Of a stretch of DNA of 64,000 bases, positions 32,058-41,213 are shown piece after piece (within the stretch, counting starts at the first letter, position 1; every line of letters starts with the position of its first letter). The position numbers and the translations under genes were made by a program. The DNA is from Microbacterium oxydans. GTDB taxonomy: Bacteria; Actinomycetota; Actinomycetes; Actinomycetales; Microbacteriaceae. The notes under the pieces were generated by a model that did no database searches, had not been told where the DNA came from, and saw only the letters and a list, made by a program, of their open reading frames with translations. The stretch spans positions 56,464-120,463 of the forward strand of contig NZ_JYIW01000016.1 of NCBI RefSeq assembly GCF_000956525.1, read 5' to 3'.

Positions 32058-33334
32058 CGCACCGCCCCGTTCGGCCGGATCGCCGCCGGCGTGAGCGACG
32101 GTCGATCGTTGAGGATCTCCGGCAGGAAGCCGGCCGCGGTCTTGTAGTCGGCGGCGATCCGCTCCCGCTCGGCGCGGGGGATCACCTCGTCGATGTCGGC
32201 GAAGCCCTGCGGTGCCCGTTCGCGGGCGAGCTGCATGACGCGCTCCGGCCCCGTCGCTCTGGTCGCGGCGAGGAGTGCCGTCATCGCGGGGCGGCGGGCG
32301 TCCTCATAGCGGGCGAGCGCGGTGTCGATGCCGGCGGGTGAGTCCTCCGCCGTGGCGAGGTGGAACGCGAGCGTGCGGGCGTCGAGGATGGCCTGCGAGC
32401 CGCCGTTCGACCCGTTCGGGTACATCGCATGTGCTGCGTCGCCGAGCAGTGTCGTCCGGCCGAAGGTCCACTGCCCGAGCGCATCCCGATCGACCATCGG
32501 GTACTCGAGGATCTCGTCCGCGGCGGCGATCGCTGCTGGGACGTCGAGCCAGTCGAACCGCCAGTCGCGGAAGAGCTCGGCGATCGGCGCCGGGTCGACT
32601 GCGCGGTTCCAGTCCGCGTCTCCGGTGCCGCCGACCCGACGCTCGGCGATGAAGTTCACCAGCATCCGCCCATCGGCATCCGCTGCGGAGAGGGGGTAGG
32701 CGACGAACTTCTGTTCGGCGTCGCCGGCCATGATCATGGTGCGGCCGTCGAGGAAGGCGGGGATGCGGGTGACGCCTCGCCACAGGGTCAGCCCGCTCCA
32801 CGGTGGGGCGCCCTCGGCGGGATGGCGCAGGGCGCGGAGTGCCGAGTGGATGCCGTCTGCGCCGACGATCACGTCTGCGGTGACCTCGAGCTCGCCGTCG
32901 TCGGTCGCGAAGCGCGCTGACTCCGTGCCGTCGGCGTTCGATCGGACGCCGATGAGGCGGTGGCCGAGCCGGATCGGCTCGGTGAGGCGTGCTTCTGCGA
33001 GGTCGCGCAGCGCGAGCTGGAGGCGACCGCGGTGCACCGACAGCTGCGGCCACCGGTAGCCGGCGGCGATGCCACGGGGTTCGCTCCAGATCGCCTGGCC
33101 GTGGCGGTTGAAGTAGCTGAGCGTGGTCGGCGCGACGCCCAGTTCGGTGATGGACTCGGCGATGCCGAGCTCGCTGAGCTCTCGAAGCGCATGGGGCAGC
33201 AGATTGATGCCGACCCCGAGCCCGCGGATGCTCGTGCTGCGCTCGTACACCGTGATGTCGCGCAGCCCTACCTCGTGCAGGCTGACCGCTGCGGCGAGGC
33301 CGCCGATGCCCGCGCCGATGATGATGATCTTCAT
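32054..33334 (-). CDS. FAD-dependent aromatic monooxygenase (salicylate-hydroxylase-like)
   Basis: 426 residues. The FAD fold is seen in IIIGAGIGGLAAAVSLHEVG (residues 3-22), VDEI-free VIVGADGIHSALR (the D-G motif near 158-170) and TLLGDAAHAMYPNGSNGGSQAI (the G-D motif near 288). All are diagnostic of class A flavoprotein monooxygenases. These hydroxylate aromatic rings with NAD(P)H and O2. The extra GSNGGSQAILDA segment fits the salicylate/3-hydroxybenzoate group. GGAGAG precedes the ATG at 33334. The first gene of the operon with MarR and DUF3237; the substrate is not deducible. Confidence 0.9.
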   Translation of the reverse strand: MKIIIIGAGIGGLAAAVSLHEVGLRDITVYERSTSIRGLGVGINLLPHALRELSELGIAESITELGVAPTTLSYFNRHGQAIWSEPRGIAAGYRWPQLSVHRGRLQLALRDLAEARLTEPIRLGHRLIGVRSNADGTESARFATDDGELEVTADVIVGADGIHSALRALRHPAEGAPPWSGLTLWRGVTRIPAFLDGRTMIMAGDAEQKFVAYPLSAADADGRMLVNFIAERRVGGTGDADWNRAVDPAPIAELFRDWRFDWLDVPAAIAAADEILEYPMVDRDALGQWTFGRTTLLGDAAHAMYPNGSNGGSQAILDARTLAFHLATAEDSPAGIDTALARYEDARRPAMTALLAATRATGPERVMQLARERAPQGFADIDEVIPRAERERIAADYKTAAGFLPEILNDRPSLTPAAIRPNGAVR

Positions 33335-33373
33335 CGATCTCTCCTGATCCCTGCTCGTGCCGAACAGTGATCT

Positions 33374-33394
33374 ATAGTTTTGTCACAAAACTAT
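33374..33394. promoter_or_regulatory. MarR operator ATAGTTTTG...CAAAACTAT
   Basis: Perfect 9-bp arms, ATAGTTTTG (33374-33382) and CAAAACTAT (33386-33394), are separated by TCA. It is AT-rich within GC-rich DNA and lies 40-60 bp upstream of the monooxygenase start. The only DNA-binding gene in that operon is MarR. Confidence 0.75.
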
Positions 33395-33413
33395 TTGGAG
33401 TGCAAGGAAAATC

Positions 33414-34091
33414 TCAGTGCGGGTCTGCCGTGCGTCTGGCTGAGTCGATCACGAGCTCGACGCCGCTCAGGAAGAGATCGCGATCCTGCAGCTCGGAGAG
33501 CAGCACCGAGTGTTGTGCGATCAGGGGGAACTTCCGCGGGTCCGCGAGCAGCGGCGCATCGACCCACGGGTCGCCCTCCTCGTCGTTCGGTCGCTCCGCT
33601 CTCGCCCTGGCGATGCCGGCGGCGAGTGAGAGCACGTGCGAGGCGAGCAGGGCGTAGTGCCGCACGAGCTCTTCGCCGTCGAGGCCGCAGCGCTGGAATG
33701 CGTCGAGCATCAACTCGATCGCGGCGAGCTCGCCCTGGCCGTGCGTCGTGAGCGTCATCGCCTCCGCGCCGATCGCCGGATGCCGCTTGAACAGGTCGAG
33801 CGTCGCGACGGCGAGCTCGCGCAGACGGTCGTCCCACCGCTCCGCGGGGCTGCTGACCGACTCCGCGGCGCGGCCGTTGAGCTCGTCGAGCAGGGCGCCC
33901 ATCAGTGCATCCTTGCTCTGGAAATGGCGGTAGATCGCGGTGGGGTCGGCCCCGAGCCTGGCGCCCAGATCGCGCACCGAGATCGACGTCACGCCCGGCG
34001 CTGCGGCGAGCTGCAGCCCGGCCTCGACGATGAGTGCTCGATCGAGCCGAGTTCGTCCGGCCGGTCGGTCCTTCTTCGTGACCGCGCTCAT
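33414..34091 (-). CDS. TetR-family regulator of the amidohydrolase/ABC operon
   Basis: 225 residues from MSAVTKKDRPAGRTRLD. AAGGAGG lies 4-5 bases before this ATG and decides it over the one at 34139. The helix-turn-helix ISVRDLGARLGADPTAIYRHFQSKDALMGALL in parts is TetR. The C-terminal domain (SVSSPAERWDDRLRELAVATLDL...) is the TetR_C-type ligand pocket. It diverges from the amidohydrolase gene. The palindrome GTCAACGCTGTTGAC (34181-34195) overlaps the -35 of that operon, so repression is expected. Confidence 0.88.
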   Translation of the reverse strand: MSAVTKKDRPAGRTRLDRALIVEAGLQLAAAPGVTSISVRDLGARLGADPTAIYRHFQSKDALMGALLDELNGRAAESVSSPAERWDDRLRELAVATLDLFKRHPAIGAEAMTLTTHGQGELAAIELMLDAFQRCGLDGEELVRHYALLASHVLSLAAGIARARAERPNDEEGDPWVDAPLLADPRKFPLIAQHSVLLSELQDRDLFLSGVELVIDSARRTADPH

Positions 34092-34180
34092 CGCGCCTCC
34101 TTCTTCCTGGTCCATCATCGCAGTCCGCTCTGTTCCCATCGCGAACCGACCCTCTCAACCTAGAGCGAGTCCCCAGTGTG

Positions 34181-34219
34181 GTCAACGCTGTTGACACCGG
34201 TGATGCCGAAGGCTAGCGT
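34181..34219 (+). promoter_or_regulatory. Promoter with TetR operator GTCAACGCTGTTGAC
   Basis: GTCAAC-GCT-GTTGAC is a perfect palindrome (34181-34195). Its right arm contains the -35 TTGACA (34191-34196), which lies 17 bp from TAGCGT (34214-34219). A repressor bound here would block the promoter. The 14-base sequence CCCTTCGACGCTGT is duplicated next to it (about 34230-34260). Confidence 0.75.
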
Positions 34220-34275
34220 GATCGCAATTCCCCTTCGACGCTGTTCCCCCTTCGACGCTGTAGAGAGGCACGACG

Positions 34276-35970
34276 ATGTCCACCGAGCTCGTCTTCCACG
34301 GCGGTGCGGTCTTCACCGGCACCGGCACACCGATCACCGGGCAGGCCGTGATCGTCCGCGACGGGCGCATCGCCGCCGTGGTCGCCGACACCGAGGTCGC
34401 CGCGCTCGCCTCGCCCGACGCGACCCGCATCGATCTCGCCGGAGCGCTGCTCAGCCCCGGCTTCCAGGACGCGCACATCCACCCGGTCGGCGGCGGCATC
34501 GAGCTGCTGCAGTGCAATCTCACGGAGGCAGCGGATGCCGCGCAGACGGCAGCCCTCATCCGCGCCTACGCCGAGGCGAACCCCGACGAGGAGTGGATCC
34601 TGGGTGGCGGCTGGAGCATGGACAGCTTCCCCGGCGGCAACCCGCCACGCGGGCTGCTCGACGAGGCGACGGGTGGACGTCCGGTCCTGCTGCAGAGCCG
34701 TGACCACCACAGCACGTGGGCGAGCACCGCGGCGATCGAGCGCGCAGGGATCACGGCCGAGACGCCAGACCCGGGCGACGGGCGCATCGTGCGCGACGCG
34801 GACGGCTTCCCGGCCGGTACCTTCCACGAGGGAGCCGGCGACCTCTTCGCCGCCGTGCGTCCTGCGACCTCGGCCGACCTCGCCTACCAGGGGCTGCTGC
34901 GGGCACAGGACGAACTCATCGCCCTCGGCATCACCGGCTGGCAGGACGCCATGGTCGGGGCGGACTCCGGCGGGATCGCCGATCCGCTCGCCGCCTACGA
35001 GCGGGCTGCCGCGGACGGGCGACTGCTCGTCCACGTCGTCGGTGCGCAGTGGTGGGTTCGCGGCGGCGGCATCGAGCAGGTCGAGCGGATGGCCGAGCGA
35101 CGTGCGCACGCAGCCGCTGCGCATCCGGACCGTCGTATCGATCTCGGCACGACGAAGATCATGGTCGACGGGGTCGCCGAGAACCAGACCGCCGCGATGC
35201 TCACCCCGTACCGCGACGAGACCGGGCACGACACCTGCAACCACGGGCTCAGCTTCATCGAGCCGGCGAAGCTGCGCGAGTACGTGACCGCGCTCGACGC
35301 CGCAGGGCAGCAGGTGCACATGCACGCGCTCGGTGACCGTGCAGTGCGCGAAGCCCTCGATGCGCTGCAGGTCGCCCGCGACGCGAACGGCGACACCGAC
35401 GGTCGTCACCACCTCGCCCACCTGCAGGTCGTCGCGGCCGATGACGTCTCGCGCTTCGCGCCGCTGGACGCGATCGCCAACATCCAGGCGCTCTGGGCGA
35501 CCCACGAGGACCAGCTCGACGAGCTCACCCTGCCGTTCCTGCAGGACGGACAGGTCGATCGGCAGTATCCGTTCGGCGACCTCGTCCGCGAGGGTGTCCG
35601 ACTGGCAGCCGGCAGTGACTGGCCGGTCTCCACCGCGGATCCGCTCGCCGCGATCCACATCGCCGTGAACCGCGCCTACCCCGGCTCTGAGCGGCCACCG
35701 CTCGGCGGCGAGCACCAGCGGCTCGACCTCGAGACGGCGTTCGCCGCCTACACCTCAGGATCCGCGTACGTGAACCGTCGCGACGGCGACACCGGCAGCA
35801 TCCGCGAGGGGTATCTCGCGAACCTCGTCGTCATCGAGCCGAACCCGTTCGACCTGCCGGCCCCCGAGCTGCACCTCGCCAGGGTCGCGTCGACCTGGAT
35901 CGAAGGCCGGCGCGTCCACACCGCATCCGTTCCCGCTGTTCCCGACACCCACCCCACGGAGTCCCGATGA
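34276..35970 (+). CDS. YtcJ-like metal-dependent amidohydrolase
   Basis: 564 residues, Amidohydro_3 type. Metal ligands are visible as H-x-H in GFQDAHIHPVGGG (His 67 and 69), the LQSRDHHSTWAS segment, VHMHALGDRAVREALDAL, HHLAHLQVV and AAGSDWPVSTADPLAA with the catalytic Asp. YtcJ-like enzymes hydrolyse N-substituted amides or N-acyl amino compounds; the substrate cannot be named. No signal peptide, so it is cytoplasmic. It is first of five genes that overlap one another by 4 bp and carry a complete peptide-type importer, so it probably cleaves the imported compound. Confidence 0.88.
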   Translation: MSTELVFHGGAVFTGTGTPITGQAVIVRDGRIAAVVADTEVAALASPDATRIDLAGALLSPGFQDAHIHPVGGGIELLQCNLTEAADAAQTAALIRAYAEANPDEEWILGGGWSMDSFPGGNPPRGLLDEATGGRPVLLQSRDHHSTWASTAAIERAGITAETPDPGDGRIVRDADGFPAGTFHEGAGDLFAAVRPATSADLAYQGLLRAQDELIALGITGWQDAMVGADSGGIADPLAAYERAAADGRLLVHVVGAQWWVRGGGIEQVERMAERRAHAAAAHPDRRIDLGTTKIMVDGVAENQTAAMLTPYRDETGHDTCNHGLSFIEPAKLREYVTALDAAGQQVHMHALGDRAVREALDALQVARDANGDTDGRHHLAHLQVVAADDVSRFAPLDAIANIQALWATHEDQLDELTLPFLQDGQVDRQYPFGDLVREGVRLAAGSDWPVSTADPLAAIHIAVNRAYPGSERPPLGGEHQRLDLETAFAAYTSGSAYVNRRDGDTGSIREGYLANLVVIEPNPFDLPAPELHLARVASTWIEGRRVHTASVPAVPDTHPTESR

Positions 35971-37625
35971 ACCGCACGCTCCTCTCCCGTCCCATCGCCC
36001 GCTGCGGCGCGGCTGCACTCGCCGGGCTGCTCGCGGTCGCCGCGCTCGCCGGCTGCAGCCCCGCCGGCTCGACCGGCTCCGGATCGGACGAACCGATCGA
36101 CTGGAAGCTGACCGAGACCACGGCGGCCCCCAGCGGCGACATCGACTCGTTCACCTTCGCGAGCTATGCCGAGCCGTACTCCCTCGACTACGCCTACGCC
36201 TTCGACTATGCGGACAACTCCGTGCTCGCCAACGTCTGCGAATCGCTGCTGCGGTTGAACCCGGACTACTCGCTCAGCCCCGGACTCGCCGAATCGTTCG
36301 AGCATCCGACACCCGACACCTGGGTCTACACGATCCGCGAGGGGGTCATGTTCCACGACGGCACACCGCTGACCGCCGCCGATGCGGTCGCCTCGATGCG
36401 CCGGCACATCGACCCAGCCGTCGGATCGTTCTGGTTCTCGGTGTATCAGAACGTGAAGTCGATCGAGCAGACCGGTGACCGTCAGGTGACGGTCACGATG
36501 ACGGGTCCCGACTCGCAGTTCAACCTCGGCATGGGCGGCTCGGCCGGCGTCATCGAGTCGGCGGCGACGCTCGCCGAGAAGGGCGCCGACTACGGCAACT
36601 CCACCGGCGGGGTGAACTGCACCGGCCCGTTCGAGCTGACGACGTGGGAATCCGGCGAGTCGATCACGATGACCCGGTTCGACGACTACTGGGACGAGAG
36701 CCTGCGAGCCCACTCCGGCGAGGTGAAGTTCGTCTTCATGAACGACCCGACGGCGCGGATCAACGCGCTGAAGTCCGGCAGCGTCGACGGGTCGTGGATG
36801 GTGCCGATGGAAGCGGTTCCCACCCTCAGGGCGGCAGGCAAGGGCGACGTGCTCTTCGGAGTGAACACGGCGGTCGGCGACATCGTGGTGAGCAACCTCG
36901 ACGGCCCGCTCGGCGACGTCCGCGTGCGCAAGGCGCTGCTGCTCGCGCTGGATCGAGACGGCATCCTCCAGGCGGCCTACCGCGGGGTCGGCGAGACGAC
37001 CGATGTGATGACGACCGAATCGGTCTGGCGCGACGCATCGGATGCCGCGCGCACCGCAGCGTTCGACGACATCACCTCGTACGACCGGAACGTCGAGGAG
37101 GCGAAGAAGCTCATCGCGGACGCCGGAGCGGAGGGCGCCGAGCTCACGTATGTCACGGCGCCGATCAGCAACGACTTCGCCGTCATCTCACAGGCGACGG
37201 TCGCCGCGGCACAGTCGATCGGTCTGAAGGTGAAGGTCGAGACCGTCACCCCGAACGCCTACACCGCGCTGTTCTCCGACCCGAGCGCCCGCGACGGCGT
37301 CGACCTGTTCTACACGAGCTGGTACCTCTCCAGCCCTGACGCGCTCGAGATGTACTCCGTGCTGCGCACCGGCGACTTCAGCAACTACGGCGGCTGGTCG
37401 AACCCGGAGTTCGACCAGGTCGTGCAGGATGCCGTCGCGATCGACGATCCGGCGGCACGCAGCGATCTCACCGCGAAGGCGCAGCAGATCGTGAACGAGG
37501 AACTCCCGTGGCTGCCGTTGTATCGGGCGCCGATCTCGCTCTACCTCGGTGAGCGGATCACCGGCGTCCAGCCGTCCATCGCGTTCATGTACTACCCATG
37601 GGCCGCCACGATCGGCGCCCGATGA
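35967..37625 (+). CDS. Peptide/opine-type ABC transporter substrate-binding lipoprotein
   Basis: 552 residues with a lipoprotein signal: LAGLLAVAALAGC ends at Cys 30, the lipid-attachment residue. The SBP_bac_5 fold shows LANVCESLLRLNPDYSLSPGLAESFEHPTPDTWVYTIREGVMFHDGTPLTAADAVASM in parts, NSTGGVNCTGPFELT, DVRVRKALLLALDRDGIL and the WLPLYRAPISLYLGERI end. It binds the substrate outside the membrane for the permeases that follow. Overlaps on both sides (ATGA). The length and motifs suit dipeptide or opine binding, but not a precise ligand. Confidence 0.92.
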   Translation: MNRTLLSRPIARCGAAALAGLLAVAALAGCSPAGSTGSGSDEPIDWKLTETTAAPSGDIDSFTFASYAEPYSLDYAYAFDYADNSVLANVCESLLRLNPDYSLSPGLAESFEHPTPDTWVYTIREGVMFHDGTPLTAADAVASMRRHIDPAVGSFWFSVYQNVKSIEQTGDRQVTVTMTGPDSQFNLGMGGSAGVIESAATLAEKGADYGNSTGGVNCTGPFELTTWESGESITMTRFDDYWDESLRAHSGEVKFVFMNDPTARINALKSGSVDGSWMVPMEAVPTLRAAGKGDVLFGVNTAVGDIVVSNLDGPLGDVRVRKALLLALDRDGILQAAYRGVGETTDVMTTESVWRDASDAARTAAFDDITSYDRNVEEAKKLIADAGAEGAELTYVTAPISNDFAVISQATVAAAQSIGLKVKVETVTPNAYTALFSDPSARDGVDLFYTSWYLSSPDALEMYSVLRTGDFSNYGGWSNPEFDQVVQDAVAIDDPAARSDLTAKAQQIVNEELPWLPLYRAPISLYLGERITGVQPSIAFMYYPWAATIGAR

Positions 37626-38578
37626 CCGTTGCTCGCCGGGTCGCCGGAAAGCTGGGCGGACTGCTGCTGACGCTGTTCCTGGCATCGCTGCTCGTCTTCT
37701 TCTCGCGCTTCCTGGTGCCTGGCGACCCCGTGAGCTTCCTGCTGCGCGGTCGCAAGCCCAGCCCGGAGGCCGTGGCACAGGTCACAGCCCAGTACGGGCT
37801 CGACCTCCCGCCGGTGGAGCAGTACCTCCGGTGGGTGCTCGGGTTGCTGCAGGGCGACTTCGGCCGGTCGCTGCAGTATCGGCAGGACGTCACCGCGGTG
37901 CTGGGTGATCGGCTGCCGGTCACGCTCGTGCTCGTGGCGATGGCGGGGGCGATCGTGCTCATCGCCGGCGTCGTGCTCGGCGCGGTCGCAGCGCTGAACC
38001 GCGGGAAGGCGCTCGACCGGCTGGTGCTGATCGGGCTCACCGTGCTCGGGGCGATCCCGTCGTTCGTCGGCGCGATCGTGCTCATCGCGCTCTTCTCCGT
38101 GCAACTGGGCTGGTTCCCCTCGTTCGGGGCAGGCGATGGCTTCCTCGACATGGTCTACCACCTGACGCTTCCCTCGATCGCGCTGGCGCTCGTGTTCATC
38201 GTGCTGGTCGGCAAGGTCACCCGCTCGGCCATGGTCGATCAGCTGGGCCGAGAGCATGTGGAGGTGTCGACGAGTCGCGGCGTTCCCCGCCCGATGGTCG
38301 TCTGGCGCCACGTGCTGCGCAATGCCCTCGGACCGATCCTCACCGTGAGCGGCGTGCTCGTCGCCGGTCTCATCGTGGCGAGCTCGATCGTGGAGGCGGC
38401 GTTCGGGCTCTCCGGCATCGGGTCGCTCCTGGTGCAGTCCGTCGACCGGCTCGACTTCCCGGTCGTGCAGGCCATCGTCCTCCTCGTCGTCTGCGCGTTC
38501 GTCGTGATGAACGCGATCGTCGACATCCTCGAACCCTGGATCGACCCGCGATCCGCTGCAGGAGCTGGTGCCCGATGA
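37622..38578 (+). CDS. ABC transporter permease, DppB-like
   Basis: 318 residues from MTVARRVAGKLGGLLLTLFL; the ATG overlaps the previous stop. About six transmembrane helices. DppB-type features are LVPGDPVSFLLRG, YGLDLPPVEQYLRWVLGLLQGDFGRSLQ, and the EAA loop NALGPILTVSGVLVAGLIVASSIVEAAFGLSGIGSLL in parts, where it docks to the ATPase. It pairs with the DppC-like permease downstream to form the channel. Confidence 0.92.
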   Translation: MTVARRVAGKLGGLLLTLFLASLLVFFSRFLVPGDPVSFLLRGRKPSPEAVAQVTAQYGLDLPPVEQYLRWVLGLLQGDFGRSLQYRQDVTAVLGDRLPVTLVLVAMAGAIVLIAGVVLGAVAALNRGKALDRLVLIGLTVLGAIPSFVGAIVLIALFSVQLGWFPSFGAGDGFLDMVYHLTLPSIALALVFIVLVGKVTRSAMVDQLGREHVEVSTSRGVPRPMVVWRHVLRNALGPILTVSGVLVAGLIVASSIVEAAFGLSGIGSLLVQSVDRLDFPVVQAIVLLVVCAFVVMNAIVDILEPWIDPRSAAGAGAR

Positions 38579-39441
38579 CCGCGACGCCCCCCACCCTCGC
38601 CGTGCGGATGCTCCGCGCTCCCCGCAGACGGCGTCCGCGTGTTTTGTACCTCGGCAGTGTCATCGTGCTCGCTGCCGTCGTGCTCGCCGCGATCTTCGCG
38701 CCGCTCGTCGCGCCGTACGACCCGGATGCCGTGGACTTCACGTCGTTCCTCGCTCCGCCGTCGGCCGCGCACTGGCTCGGTACCGACTCGCTCGGTCGCG
38801 ACCTGCTCAGCAGGCTCGTCTACGGCGGGCGCACCGCGCTCATCGGTCCGTTGCTCGTCGTCATCTTCTCGACCGTGATCGGCATCCTGCTCGGGCTGTG
38901 GGCCGGATGGCGGGGCGGCTGGATCGATGCCGCCCTCAGCCGGGTCTTCGACGTGCTGTTCGCGTTCCCCTCGCTGCTGATCGCGATCATGGCGGTCGCC
39001 CTGTTCGGCAAGGGACTGGTCGCTCCGATCATCGCGATGAGCATCGCCTATGCCCCGTTCGTGGCACGGCTCACCCGATCGCTGGTGGCGGCAGAGCGCA
39101 CCAGGCCCTATGTCTCGGCATACCGGGTGCAGGGGTTCGGCGGCGCGTGGATCGCGCTGCGGCGTGTGCTGCCGAACGTCACGCCGATCGTCGGCGCGCA
39201 GTCCACGCTGAACTTCGGGTACGTGCTCGCCGAGCTCGCCGGACTCTCGTTCCTCGGGCTCGGCGTACAGGCACCGACCGCCGACTGGGGCGCGATGATC
39301 AACGAGGCGCAGTCGGGTGTGGCGGCCGGTCAGTTCCTGCCGGCGATCGCACCGGCGGTGGCCGTCGTGCTCGTCGTCGTGTGCGTGAACATCATCGGCG
39401 AAGAACTGTCCGATCGGATCGGCGGAGGGATCCCCGCATGA
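38575..39441 (+). CDS. ABC transporter permease, DppC-like
   Basis: 288 residues. The N-terminal helix (VLYLGSVIVLAAVVLAAIFA) and the LAPPSAAHWLGTDSLGRDLLSRLVYGGRTALI segment in parts are the DppC signature. The EAA region is YRVQGFGGAWIALRRVLPNVTPIV, followed by GYVLAELAGLSFLGLGVQAPTADWGAMI. It overlaps both flanking genes by 4 bp. With DppB-like it forms the membrane part of the importer. Confidence 0.92.
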   Translation: MTATPPTLAVRMLRAPRRRRPRVLYLGSVIVLAAVVLAAIFAPLVAPYDPDAVDFTSFLAPPSAAHWLGTDSLGRDLLSRLVYGGRTALIGPLLVVIFSTVIGILLGLWAGWRGGWIDAALSRVFDVLFAFPSLLIAIMAVALFGKGLVAPIIAMSIAYAPFVARLTRSLVAAERTRPYVSAYRVQGFGGAWIALRRVLPNVTPIVGAQSTLNFGYVLAELAGLSFLGLGVQAPTADWGAMINEAQSGVAAGQFLPAIAPAVAVVLVVVCVNIIGEELSDRIGGGIPA

Positions 39442-41021
39442 GCACGCTTCTCGACATCCACGAACTGACGCTGGATCTGGCTGACGGCACCCGGCTGCTG
39501 CACGGCATCACCCTGCAGGTCGCGCCGGGGGAGACGGTCGGCCTGGTCGGCGAGTCCGGCTCCGGCAAGTCGCTCACGGCCCGCTCGGTGCTCGGGTTGC
39601 TCCCCGACCGGGCGATCACCGGCGGCACGGTCGAGGTGAACGGACGGTCGCCCCTGACCGGTGCGGTCGGACGCCAGGAGATCCGTCGGCACGAAGCGGC
39701 GATGGTCTTCCAGGATCCCCGAGCCGGCATCAACCCGATGCGCACGATCGGCGATCACGTCACGGAGGCCCTGCGCCTGTGCGAGGGCTGGTCGAAGGAT
39801 GCTGCGCACTCGCGCGCCGTCGAGCTCCTGACCGCCGTGCGGCTGCCGGCTCCCGCCGATCACCTGTCGCAGCATCCGCACGAACTCTCCGGCGGCATGC
39901 TGCAGCGCGTCATGATCGCAGGGGCCCTCAGCACGTCGCCGGGACTGCTGGTCTGCGATGAGCCGACCACCGCGCTCGACGTCACGACGCAGGCCGAGAT
40001 CGTGCAGGTGCTGCGTGACCTGTGCGCGCAGACCGGCATGGGCATGCTGTTCATCACGCACGACCTGAACCTCGCAGGTTCGCTGTGCGACCGGCTCGTG
40101 GTCATGAAGGACGGATCGATCGTCGAGGAGGGGACGGCGCGCGAGGTGCTGACGGCACCGACCGCCGAGTACACACGTCGTCTGGTCGCCGCGACGCCGC
40201 GCATCGCCGGAACGATCACGGCGCCGGCCGCCGCATCCGATTCGACGCCGCAGCTCGTGGTCGCCGGCGTCGGCAAGACGTATCGACGCCGAGGGAAGGA
40301 CCCGGTCTCGGCGGTCGCCGGCGCGAACCTGGCCATCGCCCGTGGCGGCTCGCTCGCCGTGGTGGGCGAGTCGGGCTCCGGCAAGTCCACGCTCGCGCGG
40401 ATGATCGTCGGACTCGAGGAGCCGGACACCGGCGACATCCGGATCGGCGGACGCTCGATGGCCGGCATCCCACGGTCACGGGCGGAGCGGCTCGAGCGGG
40501 CCAAGAGCGTGCAGATGGTGTTCCAGGACCCGTACCTGTCGCTGGACCCGCGGATCCCCGCAGGACGCGCGATCGAAGACGTGCTGAGACTGCACACCGG
40601 GCGAACCGGTGCCGCTGCGCGGGCGCGAGCACTGGAACTGCTCACCGCGGTCGGCCTCGGCGAGGAGCATCTCGGCGCCAGGCCGCGCACGCTCTCGGGC
40701 GGTCAGCGACAGCGCGTCGCGATCGCGCGGGCGCTCGCCGTCGAGCCGGAGCTCCTGGTGATGGACGAGGCGACCAGCGCCCTCGATGTCTCGGTGCAGG
40801 CCCAGGTGCTCGACCTCGTCGCCGGCATCCGCCGCGAGCAGGGGCTGACGCTGCTGTTCATCAGCCATGACCTCGCGGTCGTGCGCACGGTCTGCGCAGA
40901 CACGATCGTGATGCGCCGAGGAGAGATCGTCGAGGCGGGCCCGACCGAGCAACTGCTCGGCGACCCGCAGCACCCGTACACGCGACTGCTGATCGATTCG
41001 GTGCCGGTTCCGGTGGTCTGA
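39438..41021 (+). CDS. Fused two-domain ABC ATPase (DppD-DppF type)
   Basis: 527 residues with two complete nucleotide-binding domains. The first has Walker A GESGSGKS near residue 38, the LSGGM-type signature SGGMLQRVMIAGA and Walker B GLLVCDEPTTALDV. The second has Walker A GESGSGKST near 309, LSGGQRQRVAIARAL and LLVMDEATSALDV. The two are joined by a linker (AGTITAPAAASDSTPQLV). Fusions of this kind drive dipeptide-type importers as one chain. The start at 39438 overlaps the permease stop. Confidence 0.95.
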   Translation: MSTLLDIHELTLDLADGTRLLHGITLQVAPGETVGLVGESGSGKSLTARSVLGLLPDRAITGGTVEVNGRSPLTGAVGRQEIRRHEAAMVFQDPRAGINPMRTIGDHVTEALRLCEGWSKDAAHSRAVELLTAVRLPAPADHLSQHPHELSGGMLQRVMIAGALSTSPGLLVCDEPTTALDVTTQAEIVQVLRDLCAQTGMGMLFITHDLNLAGSLCDRLVVMKDGSIVEEGTAREVLTAPTAEYTRRLVAATPRIAGTITAPAAASDSTPQLVVAGVGKTYRRRGKDPVSAVAGANLAIARGGSLAVVGESGSGKSTLARMIVGLEEPDTGDIRIGGRSMAGIPRSRAERLERAKSVQMVFQDPYLSLDPRIPAGRAIEDVLRLHTGRTGAAARARALELLTAVGLGEEHLGARPRTLSGGQRQRVAIARALAVEPELLVMDEATSALDVSVQAQVLDLVAGIRREQGLTLLFISHDLAVVRTVCADTIVMRRGEIVEAGPTEQLLGDPQHPYTRLLIDSVPVPVV

Positions 41022-41046
41022 GCGCGGCGCGGTCGGTGCTGCGAGC

Positions 41047-41171
41047 GTTGGCACCTGTCGCCGTTCTGGACGCCGCATTGCGACGCGAGGTGTCACCTCG
41101 GTGCAGCGAGTCTGCGTGAAGGTGGCACCCCTGGTCGGAATCGGAGCGCCGAAGCGGCAACGGGTGCCACC
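41047..41171. repeat. Two adjacent GGCACC-type elements
   Basis: Two elements of about 51 bp lie between the ABC ATPase gene and the convergent cupin gene. The first runs GTTGGCACCTGTCGCC... to GGTGTCACC (41047-41097). The second runs GGTGGCACCCCTGGTCGG... to GGTGCCACC (41121-41171). Both share the GGCACC start and the inverted GGTG(C/T)CACC end with the elements near 28.8-31 kb. No gene was found in this 190-bp gap. Confidence 0.8.
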
Positions 41172-41213
41172 TCGACGCAGCGAGTCGACGGGTGCTGCGA
41201 CGCATCGACGGGC

